A DNA stretch of 5,896 nt from an uncultured Saprospiraceae bacterium (lineage in GTDB: Bacteria > Bacteroidota > Bacteroidia > Chitinophagales > Saprospiraceae): assembly GCA_937959095.1 (NCBI GenBank), contig CALGLY010000309.1, positions 1-5,896 on the forward strand. Direction: 5' to 3'. Shown piece by piece: positions 1-5,894 of this stretch. Under the pieces are notes generated by a model. It did not search any database and was not told the DNA's origin. It saw nothing but the letters and a program-made list of their open reading frames with translations. Positions within the stretch are counted from its first letter, which is position 1, and every line of letters begins with the position of its first letter. The translations under genes and the position numbers were made by a program.

Positions 1-637
1 GGTGTACTATATTCTCCACGCCTTCATAATCTCCTCCAGAAATATAGATTTTTTGCCCTTTCATTTTATAATAACCTTCCTCGGTAGGGCTTGCGGAAGA
101 AGTAATATCTGTGAGGGAACTTCCTGCTTGCGGCTCGGTGAGTGCCATAGTGCCTTGCCACTTGCCCGCATACATTTTCGGAATGTAATAATCATTCAGT
201 TCTTTTGAACCAAACTCACGAATCAATCCTCCTGCGCCTTGTGTCAAGAAGGCATAGGCGGCAGCATTTCCATTGGCAGCATACATCAGATAGTTTGCCA
301 TCGAGATCATTAAAAAAGGTGCTTGCTGTCCATTCACATCATAATCATCATACGCACCTATCCAGCCACCCTCTGCGATAGCGTCAATTGCCTTTACTAA
401 ACCTAGATGTACTTTCACCTCTCCTGATTCGCTATCATAATAGGCTTTTTGCTTATCCATCTCGCGTACCGTTGGAAATAGATAATTATCAGAAAGCTGC
501 TTCGAGGCATCAATCATCATATCAAAGGCATCCTTATCATAATCTTGATAACGTTCATATTTGGTCAATTCGGAAATTTGAAATACTTCATGGAGTAGAA
601 ATTTTACATTTCGGGTACTTGCGTATTGTTCTAACAT
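1..637 (-). CDS. Acyl-CoA dehydrogenase, long form, N-terminal part (gene runs off the left edge)
   Basis: The ATG is at 637-635 and 212 codons are open down to the window edge, so the C-terminal two thirds are missing. The protein begins MLEQYASTRNVKFLLHEVF, which fits the N-terminal extension (AcylCoA_DH_N type) of the roughly 600-residue acyl-CoA dehydrogenases, a group that includes DmdC-like enzymes. Residues about 36-155 look like the helical N-terminal domain. Residues 161-176 carry the flavin-contact motif GTMALTEPQAGSS and residues 194-202 read GQKIYISGG, as at the start of the middle beta domain. The usual motif is AGSD; here it is AGSS. These enzymes use FAD to form a trans-2,3 double bond in an acyl-CoA and pass electrons to ETF, usually in the cytoplasm. 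The catalytic glutamate lies outside the window, so the substrate cannot be assigned. No Shine-Dalgarno sequence precedes the start. The gene is divergent from the trehalose gene. Confidence 0.93.
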   Translation of the reverse strand, partial: MLEQYASTRNVKFLLHEVFQISELTKYERYQDYDKDAFDMMIDASKQLSDNYLFPTVREMDKQKAYYDSESGEVKVHLGLVKAIDAIAEGGWIGAYDDYDVNGQQAPFLMISMANYLMYAANGNAAAYAFLTQGAGGLIREFGSKELNDYYIPKMYAGKWQGTMALTEPQAGSSLTDITSSASPTEEGYYKMKGQKIYISGGDYEGVENIVH

Positions 638-668
638 AGTTTGATTCTATTTTAAGGTAAACATACGG

Positions 669-688
669 TTTTTAGCGGAAATTCGCTA
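669..688. repeat. Short palindrome, left copy of a motif shared with the right end of the window
   Basis: The bases TTTTTAGCGGAAATTCGCTA contain the arms TAGCG (673-677) and CGCTA (684-688) around GAAATT. The same 20 bases recur at 5863-5882 with one difference (G678 is A there). This copy starts 31 bases upstream of the dehydrogenase ATG. It lies just upstream of a possible -7 element at 658-665, where an operator could sit. It cannot be the terminator of any gene seen here, because neither neighbouring gene reads into it from its 3' end. It could be a regulator site or a dispersed genomic palindrome. Confidence 0.55.
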
Positions 689-794
689 GTCATCTATACA
701 ACAGATTATACGATACAAACAGCTCATTCTATAAATTACATGATGAAATTTAATTCTAAAAATCTATTTTCGATTTCAGTACTGAATGGGTTCG

Positions 795-829
795 TTTCAT
801 TTTTTCAAAATGAAAAATTTCTTAAGAAA
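795..829. repeat. Hairpin and adjacent palindrome in the intergenic region
   Basis: TTTCATTTT (795-803) and AAAATGAAA (807-815) form a perfect 9-bp inverted repeat with a 3-base loop. TTTCTTAAGAAA (818-829) is a perfect 12-bp palindrome two bases further on. Both are almost entirely A and T, so they are weak as RNA structures and only modestly better than chance. No adjacent gene ends here, so a terminator role is unlikely. Confidence 0.35.
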
Positions 830-1283
830 CAACAAAACAGTAGCTATTAATAAATAAAAATTGCAAAATAACAGAGGATTTATTTTTTCATAAATCATTT
901 TTAAACAATTATTTACAATAAAAAACAAGAACTATAATAGAGGAAATTACTAGATTCTGAATTTTATACTATAAACGGACAAGTATACATTTATAGTGAA
1001 ATTAATAAAAACATTTCTAGTCTTTTCATTTAATCACAGGTTTAATTTTACCATAGTATGTTAAGTAATAAACTATCTAAGATGTCGTATCCTGTTTAAC
1101 ATGATTCTATTTATACTGAATCAACTTCTAATCCAAAATCAATCTAGCACATTCAAAATAAACACATAAGCTAAACAACTGTAAAACAATTTTATTTTTA
1201 TTCTGCGATCTAGTGTAGCTTGCTGTCGCTTTTGGTATCTTAGCACTTGATGTTAAGTAACTATTAATCACTCAAGTTATACT

Positions 1284-3461
1284 ATGTCGCGTATTGTCAT
1301 TATTTCTAATCGACTCCCTGTTACGATAAAAAAAGAGCATAATTCGCTTATTTATTATCCGAGTGCAGGTGGCTTGGCTACTGGTCTCAATTCTTTAGAT
1401 AGCTCTTTAGATAAAATTTGGATTGGCTGGCCAGGGCAAGAAATTCAGGAAGAACAAGAACAAAAAGCAGTACAAGAAGACCTCAAAAAAAGTGGTTTAA
1501 TCCCTGTTTTTTTAACAAATGAAGATACGGAACTCTACTATGAGGGCTTTAGCAATAAAGTCGTCTGGCCGCATTTTCATTATTTTACCCAATATACAAC
1601 GTATCGAGACGACTATTGGGAGGCATATCAACGCGTCAATCGGAAATTTGCAGATGTTGTAATTCCGCAATTGCGAGATGATGACTTAGTGTGGGTGCAT
1701 GATTATCAATTAATGTTGCTCCCTGCTATGATTCGAGCAGCATTTCCAAAGATTTCGATTGGCTTTTTTCTCCATATTCCATTTCCTTCCTACGAAATAT
1801 TCCGCATCCTTCCATGGCGCGAAGCGATTTTGGATGGCTTGCTAGGTGCTGACCAAATCGGTTTTCACACCTTTAATTATATGCGTCATTTCTTGAGTGC
1901 CGCTTATCGTATTTCGGGTTATGAGCATAACTTTGGGAAGCTAAAAGTAGGTAATCGCCTAGTGAATGTAGATGTCTTCCCGATGGGCATTGACTATGAA
2001 ACCTACGCACATCCCAAACTAGATGATAGCACTATAACAGAAGATGTAAAATACATAGAAACCCTCGCAAAAGACCGCCGACTTATCATTTCTATTGATC
2101 GTTTGGACTATACTAAAGGTATTCCGCAACGGGTGAAAGCTTTTGCGCAATTCGTGAGAAACCATCCCGAATATCACCGCAAAGTAAGTTTGGTAATGAT
2201 CGTTGTACCTTCGCGTGCCAATGTAGATCAGTATAAGGAATTGAAGCAAGAAATTGATACTGTAGCAGGTGAACTGAATAGTACGTATGGTTCATTTGTA
2301 TGGACTCCTATCAAGTATTTTTATCGTTCCTTAAATTTTCGTGAACTAACAACCCTCTACCGCCTGGCGGATGTAGCGATGATTACGCCCCTGCGTGATG
2401 GTATGAATTTAGTAGCCAAAGAATACATTGCAAGCAAAGAAGATAATAAGCAAGGTGTCTTGATTTTGAGTGAGATGGCTGGAGCGTCCAATGAATTACT
2501 AGAAGCTATTCTCATCAATCCGCAAGATATGAATGAGATAGAGGCTGCACTAGTAGAAGCCCTTGAAATGCCCCTAGAAGAACAACGTACCCGCCTAGAG
2601 AGCATGCAAGAAAAATTAAAGAAGTATGATGTCCGTCACTGGGCGAATACATTTATGAACGAACAACGAAAACTCATGGAGTCGCAACTTATCACACAGA
2701 CAAACATCCTGAATGAAGCCGAACAAGGTAAATTAATTGCAGCTTATAAAAATGCAAAAAAACGCTTGATTGTCTTGGATTATGATGGCACTTTAATGAA
2801 TTTTGATCCTGATCCGCAAGCAGTTGTGCCTGATGAGGCTTTGTTACATATCTTAACGACGCTACAAAATACCGAAAATAATAAACTAATCGTCAGCAGT
2901 GGACGTGATAGAGAAACCTTGCAAACTTGGCTAGGAGCTATCGGAATGGATTTCGCAGCCGAACATGGCGTGTGGATGAAACGTGGTGGAAATTGGAAAA
3001 AACCTGCTGGCATAACTGCTGCTTGGAAGCCACAAATCCGCACCGTACTAGAGAACTTGGTAGAGCGCACGCCTGGCTCGTTCATAGAAGAAAAACAATA
3101 TTCTATTGCTTGGCACTATCGCCGCATTGATAAGGACTTGGGAGAAAAGCGTGTTCGTGAATTTCGAGATGTATTGCGCTATTTGACTGCCAACCTTGAT
3201 TTGCAAGTATTGGAAGGGAATAAAGTAGTAGAAATAAAGAATGCAGGTGTAAATAAAGGTAAGGCTATACTTAATTGGTTGAATGATGACGAGTATGATT
3301 TCATTTTAGCGATAGGTGACGATCATACGGATGAAGATACCTTCCGCGCGATGCCTGAAACGGCTTATACTATAAAAGTAGGCTTAGCCAAGACTGACGC
3401 ACACTATAACCTACTAAGCGTAGAACAAGTACGGGAAATGCTTGAAAAATTAATTGCTTAA
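1284..3461 (+). CDS. otsAB: Bifunctional trehalose-6-phosphate synthase / trehalose-6-phosphate phosphatase (OtsA-OtsB fusion)
   Basis: The 725-residue protein carries both steps of cytoplasmic trehalose synthesis: UDP-glucose plus glucose-6-phosphate to trehalose-6-phosphate, then dephosphorylation. Residues about 3-465 form the GT20 synthase. Visible motifs are SNRLP (R10), SAGGLATGL, WIGWPG, YYEGFSNKVVWPHFHY (Y86, W95), WVHDYQL (D140), FFLHIPFP (H164), DRLDYTKG (R273, K278) and RDGMNLVAKE (D372, E380), matching the known substrate-binding residues of E. coli OtsA. Residues about 490-725 form the HAD-type phosphatase: motif I LDYDGT (nucleophile D499, acid/base D501), motif II SSGR (S538/S539), the K658 region NKGKA, and motif IV GDDHTDED (678-685). 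All key residues are present, so both halves look active. The ATG is chosen because MSRIVIISNRLP starts where the family starts. There is no Shine-Dalgarno sequence, which is usual in Bacteroidota. The nearest downstream gene is 129 bases away beyond a stem-loop. Confidence 0.97.
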   Translation: MSRIVIISNRLPVTIKKEHNSLIYYPSAGGLATGLNSLDSSLDKIWIGWPGQEIQEEQEQKAVQEDLKKSGLIPVFLTNEDTELYYEGFSNKVVWPHFHYFTQYTTYRDDYWEAYQRVNRKFADVVIPQLRDDDLVWVHDYQLMLLPAMIRAAFPKISIGFFLHIPFPSYEIFRILPWREAILDGLLGADQIGFHTFNYMRHFLSAAYRISGYEHNFGKLKVGNRLVNVDVFPMGIDYETYAHPKLDDSTITEDVKYIETLAKDRRLIISIDRLDYTKGIPQRVKAFAQFVRNHPEYHRKVSLVMIVVPSRANVDQYKELKQEIDTVAGELNSTYGSFVWTPIKYFYRSLNFRELTTLYRLADVAMITPLRDGMNLVAKEYIASKEDNKQGVLILSEMAGASNELLEAILINPQDMNEIEAALVEALEMPLEEQRTRLESMQEKLKKYDVRHWANTFMNEQRKLMESQLITQTNILNEAEQGKLIAAYKNAKKRLIVLDYDGTLMNFDPDPQAVVPDEALLHILTTLQNTENNKLIVSSGRDRETLQTWLGAIGMDFAAEHGVWMKRGGNWKKPAGITAAWKPQIRTVLENLVERTPGSFIEEKQYSIAWHYRRIDKDLGEKRVREFRDVLRYLTANLDLQVLEGNKVVEIKNAGVNKGKAILNWLNDDEYDFILAIGDDHTDEDTFRAMPETAYTIKVGLAKTDAHYNLLSVEQVREMLEKLIA

Positions 3462-3465
3462 ATTG

Positions 3466-3523
3466 ACATAGCAGGTACTTTTGTATTCTTCAATCATTTG
3501 TTGATATAAAGTGCCTGCTATGT
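3466..3523 (+). terminator. Long stem-loop just after the trehalose gene; terminator or mRNA 3' end
   Basis: The arms 3466-3481 and 3508-3523 pair over 16 bp, with T3476 opposite G3513 as the only non-Watson-Crick pair (a G-U wobble in RNA). The loop is 26 bases. It begins four bases after the stop codon. The sequence after the stem (TT then C) is only weakly T-rich, so the intrinsic terminator call is tentative. It could instead protect the 3' end of the mRNA, or allow partial read-through into the small downstream gene. Confidence 0.6.
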
Positions 3524-3526
3524 TTC
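3497..3526 (+). promoter_or_regulatory. Candidate Bacteroidota-type promoter for the 58-residue gene
   Basis: TTTG at 3497-3500 is followed after 18 bases by TATGTTTC at 3519-3526, which matches the Bacteroidota -7 consensus TAnnTTTG at 7 of 8 positions. The usual spacing is 19-21 bases, so it is slightly short. Transcription would start near 3533, leaving a leader of about 58 bases before the ATG at 3591. The -7 element overlaps the 3' arm of the stem-loop, so termination and initiation signals would be interleaved. Such motifs are common by chance in AT-rich DNA. Confidence 0.3.
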
Positions 3527-3590
3527 TATGAAAATCATCAAGAAATATAAACCTTCTATCCAATCTACTGTTTAACCCAAAACTTAAACT

Positions 3591-3767
3591 ATGTTTGGAT
3601 TATTCAAGAAGAAAGACCCGATTAAAGCTTTAGAGCAACAATACGCAAAAATGATGGAAGAAGCTATGCACATTCAGCGTAGTGGAGACCTCAGAGCCTA
3701 CGCCCAGAAAATAACAGAAGCAGAAGAGTTACAACAGAAAATAGAGGAAATGCAAAAGGCTAAATAG
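3591..3767 (+). CDS. Small charged helical protein, 58 residues (resembles DUF6435 / Lacal_2735-type proteins)
   Basis: The frame starts MFGLFKKKDPIKALEQQYAK and ends with TAG at 3765-3767. A short hydrophobic and lysine-rich start (MFGLFKKK) is followed by about 45 residues rich in Glu, Gln, Lys and Ala, with no helix breaker except DPIK (residues 9-12) and the RSGD turn (30-33). This predicts a two-helix hairpin or a small coiled coil. The start, length and the pattern E-A-M-x-x-Q-R-x-G-D match from memory the small proteins called DUF6435 and, in Flavobacteriia, Lacal_2735, which have no known function. It has no signal peptide or membrane span and no cysteines, so it is probably cytoplasmic. 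The codon pattern is coding-like and a strong terminator follows directly. It shares its strand with the trehalose gene but is probably transcribed at least partly on its own. That it is a real gene is likely; the family name is less certain. Confidence 0.82.
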   Translation: MFGLFKKKDPIKALEQQYAKMMEEAMHIQRSGDLRAYAQKITEAEELQQKIEEMQKAK

Positions 3768-3773
3768 TCTTTC

Positions 3774-3815
3774 AAGGATTAGGCAAGATGGATTCATTTG
3801 CCTAATCCTTTTATT
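3774..3815 (+). terminator. Rho-independent terminator of the 58-residue gene
   Basis: AAGGATTAGGCAA (3774-3786) pairs perfectly over 13 bp with 3798-3810 around an 11-base loop. The tract TTTTATT (3809-3815) follows. It begins six bases after the stop codon. This is the clearest plus-strand terminator in the window. Confidence 0.92.
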
Positions 3816-3827
3816 AAGGGAGCAGGC

Positions 3828-3864
3828 AAAAAAAAGCCCGTCCAAACGAATGCTTGAACGAGCT
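3828..3864 (-). terminator. Rho-independent terminator of the minus-strand DUF937/OmpA gene
   Basis: Read on the minus strand, AGCTCGTTCAA (3864-3854) pairs with TTGGACGGGCT (3845-3835) over 11 bp, including two G-U wobbles, around an 8-base loop. A run of eight T (3835-3828) follows. It lies 54 bases past the stop codon of the minus-strand gene. A weaker 7-bp inverted repeat, AATGCTA/TAGCATT (3882-3888 and 3907-3913), sits between the stop and this terminator. Confidence 0.92.
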
Positions 3865-3917
3865 AAAACAACTTTGATAGTAATGCTACTTAAAAAAGCA
3901 GCAAACTAGCATTGCGA

Positions 3918-5417
3918 TTATTCTTGAACAACTACTTCTACTACATTTGCAGCAGCTTTAGTCGCATCTTTAGCACTTAGTCCTTTTGATGAAATCTGCT
4001 TTGCATCTACGCCTAATGTCACCAACATATCCTTCACTACTTTAGCACGTAGATTAGAAATCGTCTTATTTTCGATATTGTTTCCGCCATCAGCAGTATG
4101 CACTTGTACCTGGATACGAGCATCTGGATACTCCTTTAATGCTGCTGCCAAACCTTCTACTTCTTCCTTCGACATATTCGTGATACGGTGTGACTCCGTA
4201 TCGAATGTAATATTAGATAAGCCATAAGCTGTACCTACTGCCTTTGTGTTGAATAGCTTCGCGAAATTTTCTTGTGCTGCTACAGCTGTGATACCAGCCG
4301 CATTGGTTACTGCTGTTTTTGTCTTATCTGCTGCATTTGCAATCTTATCTCCAGTGTTAGAAAGTGCATCTTTCGTCTTATCTGTAGCATTTCCGATTGC
4401 TTCTTTTGCATTCGCAGTAGCTCCACCGATTGCTTCTTTTGCATTTTCAGTAGCATTTCCTACTGCCTCTTTTGTTTTCTCAGTAGCGTTTCCTACTGCT
4501 TCCTTTGTCTTATCTGCTGCATTATTCATCTTTTCCTTAGCCACATCTATTCCACGCTGAATTTTTGCACCTTCATTATCTACAAAGAAGCCATTTTCTT
4601 CACGGAATTCACCCGCGTTCTTGATGACCTTTCCATTCTTATCTACCAAATTACCTGTAGCATCTACTACATATTGTGTTTGGTACTTGCTTCTATCTAC
4701 TGTAGTGTCTCCACCGCAAGCAGAACGAGATAGGAAATAACCTAGCGCACCTAATATAAGTATTGGTAGCAAAATACGGATAAAACCGCCACCGCCTTTC
4801 TTCTTTTCTTCGCGCTCTGGTGTGCGCGTAGTTGATGAAGTAGAACGGCTGCTGCTTGCTGCTTTGGTATGCCCATCTGCTGCTAAACCTAACGCACTAC
4901 TGAAACCAGCAGGAAGTGCTTTTTCTACTATTGAACGCTGACCGCCCAACATTTTCATTAAGCCACGTGCATCCAAGCCATTCTTGCTTACTTGCTTGCC
5001 TATCATACCCATCACCATAGGTGCAAGCATATTCATTAAGGAAGAAGAAGAATTTCTACCTAGGGAAGTTCCATTAGTAACTAAGTCTAAAATAGAACTT
5101 TGGCGATTGCCTAATAAAGAAGAAACTAATGATTTGCCTACTCCCATCATAGCGTCTGCCTTGCCAGTATTTCCTAGCAAACCCGCTAAATTATCAAACA
5201 TGCCACCATCGTGCTTACCTGTGTTAATCATGTTAAGCAACGAACCAGCACCACTTTTGTCAGAGCCTTTGTTTACAACAGCACCCAATAAAGCTGGTAA
5301 TACCGTATCAATTGCTGAAGTCGTTTCAGAATGCTTCGCGCCTACTATTTGCGACATTTTTCCTACTACGGTCTCATTTAATTGACCTTTTACCAAATCT
5401 AATAAATTAATAGCCAT
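3918..5417 (-). CDS. Inner-membrane DUF937 / OmpA-like protein with 11-residue LEA-like repeats
   Basis: The 499-residue protein has four visible parts. Residues 1-180 are rich in Gly, Leu, Ser and Met, start MAINLLDLVKGQL and contain LPALLGAVV (40-48), as in DUF937 proteins. Residues 185-209 form a Ser/Thr linker ending in EREEKKK. Residues 212-229 are one hydrophobic span (FIRILLPILILGALGYFL). Residues 299-353 hold five tandem 11-residue repeats such as NATEKTKEAVG, with a sixth at 361-371. Residues about 385-499 resemble an OmpA C-terminal peptidoglycan-binding domain, with ITFDTESHRI (403-412), HTAD (440-443), NLRAKVV (455-461) and LGVDAKQI. There is no N-terminal signal peptide, and lysines lie just before the span. 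This suggests an N-terminus in the cytoplasm and a C-terminus in the periplasm, unlike a classic outer-membrane OmpA. The likely role is linking the inner membrane to the cell wall. DUF937 has no established function. No Shine-Dalgarno sequence is seen. The gene is convergent with the 58-residue gene and has its own terminator. Confidence 0.9.
   Translation of the reverse strand: MAINLLDLVKGQLNETVVGKMSQIVGAKHSETTSAIDTVLPALLGAVVNKGSDKSGAGSLLNMINTGKHDGGMFDNLAGLLGNTGKADAMMGVGKSLVSSLLGNRQSSILDLVTNGTSLGRNSSSSLMNMLAPMVMGMIGKQVSKNGLDARGLMKMLGGQRSIVEKALPAGFSSALGLAADGHTKAASSSRSTSSTTRTPEREEKKKGGGGFIRILLPILILGALGYFLSRSACGGDTTVDRSKYQTQYVVDATGNLVDKNGKVIKNAGEFREENGFFVDNEGAKIQRGIDVAKEKMNNAADKTKEAVGNATEKTKEAVGNATENAKEAIGGATANAKEAIGNATDKTKDALSNTGDKIANAADKTKTAVTNAAGITAVAAQENFAKLFNTKAVGTAYGLSNITFDTESHRITNMSKEEVEGLAAALKEYPDARIQVQVHTADGGNNIENKTISNLRAKVVKDMLVTLGVDAKQISSKGLSAKDATKAAANVVEVVVQE
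4305..4523 (-). repeat. 33-bp coding tandem repeats (11-residue units)
   Basis: Five in-register units of 33 bp fill 4359-4523, encoding residues 299-353 of the minus-strand protein. A sixth unit (residues 361-371, 4305-4337) follows after a 7-residue break. Typical units are NAADKTKEAVG, NATEKTKEAVG, NATENAKEAIG, GATANAKEAIG and NATDKTKDALS. The DNA copies differ at several silent and non-silent positions, so the array is not a very recent duplication. The 11-residue period with Ala, Lys, Glu and Thr resembles group 3 LEA (LEA_4) repeats and hendecad coiled coils. Confidence 0.88.
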
Positions 5418-5706
5418 CGTTTTTCGATTTATTATGAATGTTGATTTTGAAAAATAATAAGTCCTATGTTCATGGGATTTATCAGAGAATCAAAGAACCA
5501 AGAAATGTTTTGCGGAAGATGGGATGGAAATAAAAAAGAGACGCTGCATAAAACTAAAAATTCTCTGAAAATATCGTAATCAAATCAAAAGGCATGCTTT
5601 AATTAGCTTTTTGTATTTGCTTTTCCTTCAATTACAAAGTGGCGCAAAGAACGCATAAATAATTGACTTCAATTTAAATTACGGACTTATGACGTAATAA
5701 AGTCAC

Positions 5707-5739
5707 TTTGGTTACTTATTAAATAGGTGTCTTATTTTG
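5707..5739 (+). promoter_or_regulatory. Candidate Bacteroidota-type promoter
   Basis: TTTG (5707-5710) is followed after 21 bases by TTATTTTG (5732-5739), matching TAnnTTTG at 7 of 8 positions with the allowed spacing. Transcription would start near 5746, just before the short frame at 5748-5843. The evidence is the two motifs only, in AT-rich DNA where chance matches are frequent. Confidence 0.3.
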
Positions 5740-5747
5740 TCATGTAA

Positions 5748-5843
5748 ATGAATATCCCTTGTAATACAAATTTTAATAGGATGAAAATCACGAATACCAT
5801 CTTTTATATGCTCTTTTTATCATCTTCCTTATACTTATTTTAA
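5748..5843 (+). CDS. Possible short hydrophobic peptide (31 residues, or 20 from an internal ATG)
   Basis: The frame runs from ATG at 5748 to TAA at 5841-5843, with an internal in-frame ATG at 5781. From the second start the peptide is MKITNTIFYMLFLSSSLYLF, which has the form of a signal-peptide N-terminus: a lysine, then a hydrophobic core, then small residues. It then stops abruptly. It could be a leader or small membrane peptide, the decayed 5' end of an exported-protein gene, or chance in AT-rich DNA, where Phe, Leu and Ile codons are frequent. GG directly touches the second ATG, which is too close to act as a ribosome binding site. A candidate promoter lies before it and a strong inverted repeat after it, which raises the odds a little. 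Confidence 0.2.
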   Translation: MNIPCNTNFNRMKITNTIFYMLFLSSSLYLF

Positions 5844-5854
5844 AAAAAATAGTT

Positions 5855-5894
5855 AAAAAACATTTTTAGCGAAAATTCGCTAAAAATGTTTTTT
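5855..5894 (+). terminator. Perfect 19-bp inverted repeat with flanking A and T runs (bidirectional terminator or palindromic repeat, right copy)
   Basis: Arms 5855-5873 and 5876-5894 pair without a mismatch around a two-base centre. In RNA the loop would open to about AAAT. The GC-bearing core TAGCGA/TCGCTA is flanked by A6 on the left and a run of T on the right, so it could terminate transcription from either side. Its core (5863-5882) matches the palindrome at 669-688 in 19 of 20 bases. The T run continues to the window edge, so the gene it serves on the right cannot be seen. Confidence 0.7.

Larger units (their letters stand above)
638..1283. other. AT-rich intergenic region between divergent genes
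   Basis: This 646-base gap has no reading frame that resembles a protein. It should hold the promoters of both the dehydrogenase gene (leftward) and the trehalose gene (rightward). It contains a palindrome at 669-688, a 9-bp hairpin at 795-815 beside a 12-bp palindrome at 818-829, and an 11-bp direct repeat ATGTTAAGTAA at 1058-1068 and 1250-1260, which chance could explain in such AT-rich DNA. I could not find a convincing Bacteroidota promoter (TTTG, 19-21 bases, TAnnTTTG) before the trehalose gene. For the leftward gene, TATGTTTA (reverse complement of 658-665) matches the -7 element at 7 of 8 positions but has no good -33 partner. Confidence 0.6.

Noticed and set aside
2..208. Plus-strand open frame of 68 codons at the left edge
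   Set aside because: It lies antisense to the acyl-CoA dehydrogenase gene, whose translation shows clear family motifs across the same bases.
388..639. Plus-strand open frame of 83 codons
   Set aside because: It is antisense to the dehydrogenase N-terminus, and its product has no recognisable features.
968..997. 8-bp inverted repeat ACTATAAA / TTTATAGT with a 14-base spacer
   Set aside because: It is short and nearly all A and T, so it is expected by chance in this region.
2019..3130. Several open frames of 60-101 codons inside the trehalose gene, on both strands
   Set aside because: The OtsA and OtsB motifs run unbroken through this stretch, and the alternative products look like shadow translations.
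4359..4523. 33-bp repeat array as a CRISPR or other non-coding repeat
   Set aside because: The units are in frame, adjoin without spacers and encode a regular 11-residue helical pattern.
4716..4727. Cysteine after the membrane span (C234) as a lipoprotein site
   Set aside because: The residues before it are R-S-A rather than a lipobox with Leu, Val or Ile at -3, and the span is far from the N-terminus.
4246..5385. Plus-strand open frames of 104, 153 and 133 codons opposite the DUF937/OmpA gene
   Set aside because: They are antisense shadows. The first two get their repetitive Ala/Phe/Ser or Cys/Phe/Ser sequence from the complement of the 33-bp repeats and their surroundings.
5483..5567. 8-bp inverted repeat CAGAGAAT / ATTCTCTG
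   Set aside because: The arms are 69 bases apart with no supporting structure or nearby gene boundary.
5466..5579. Plus-strand frame of 37 codons starting MFMGFIRESK
   Set aside because: It has no ribosome binding site, no recognisable motif and a composition expected from AT-rich intergenic DNA.
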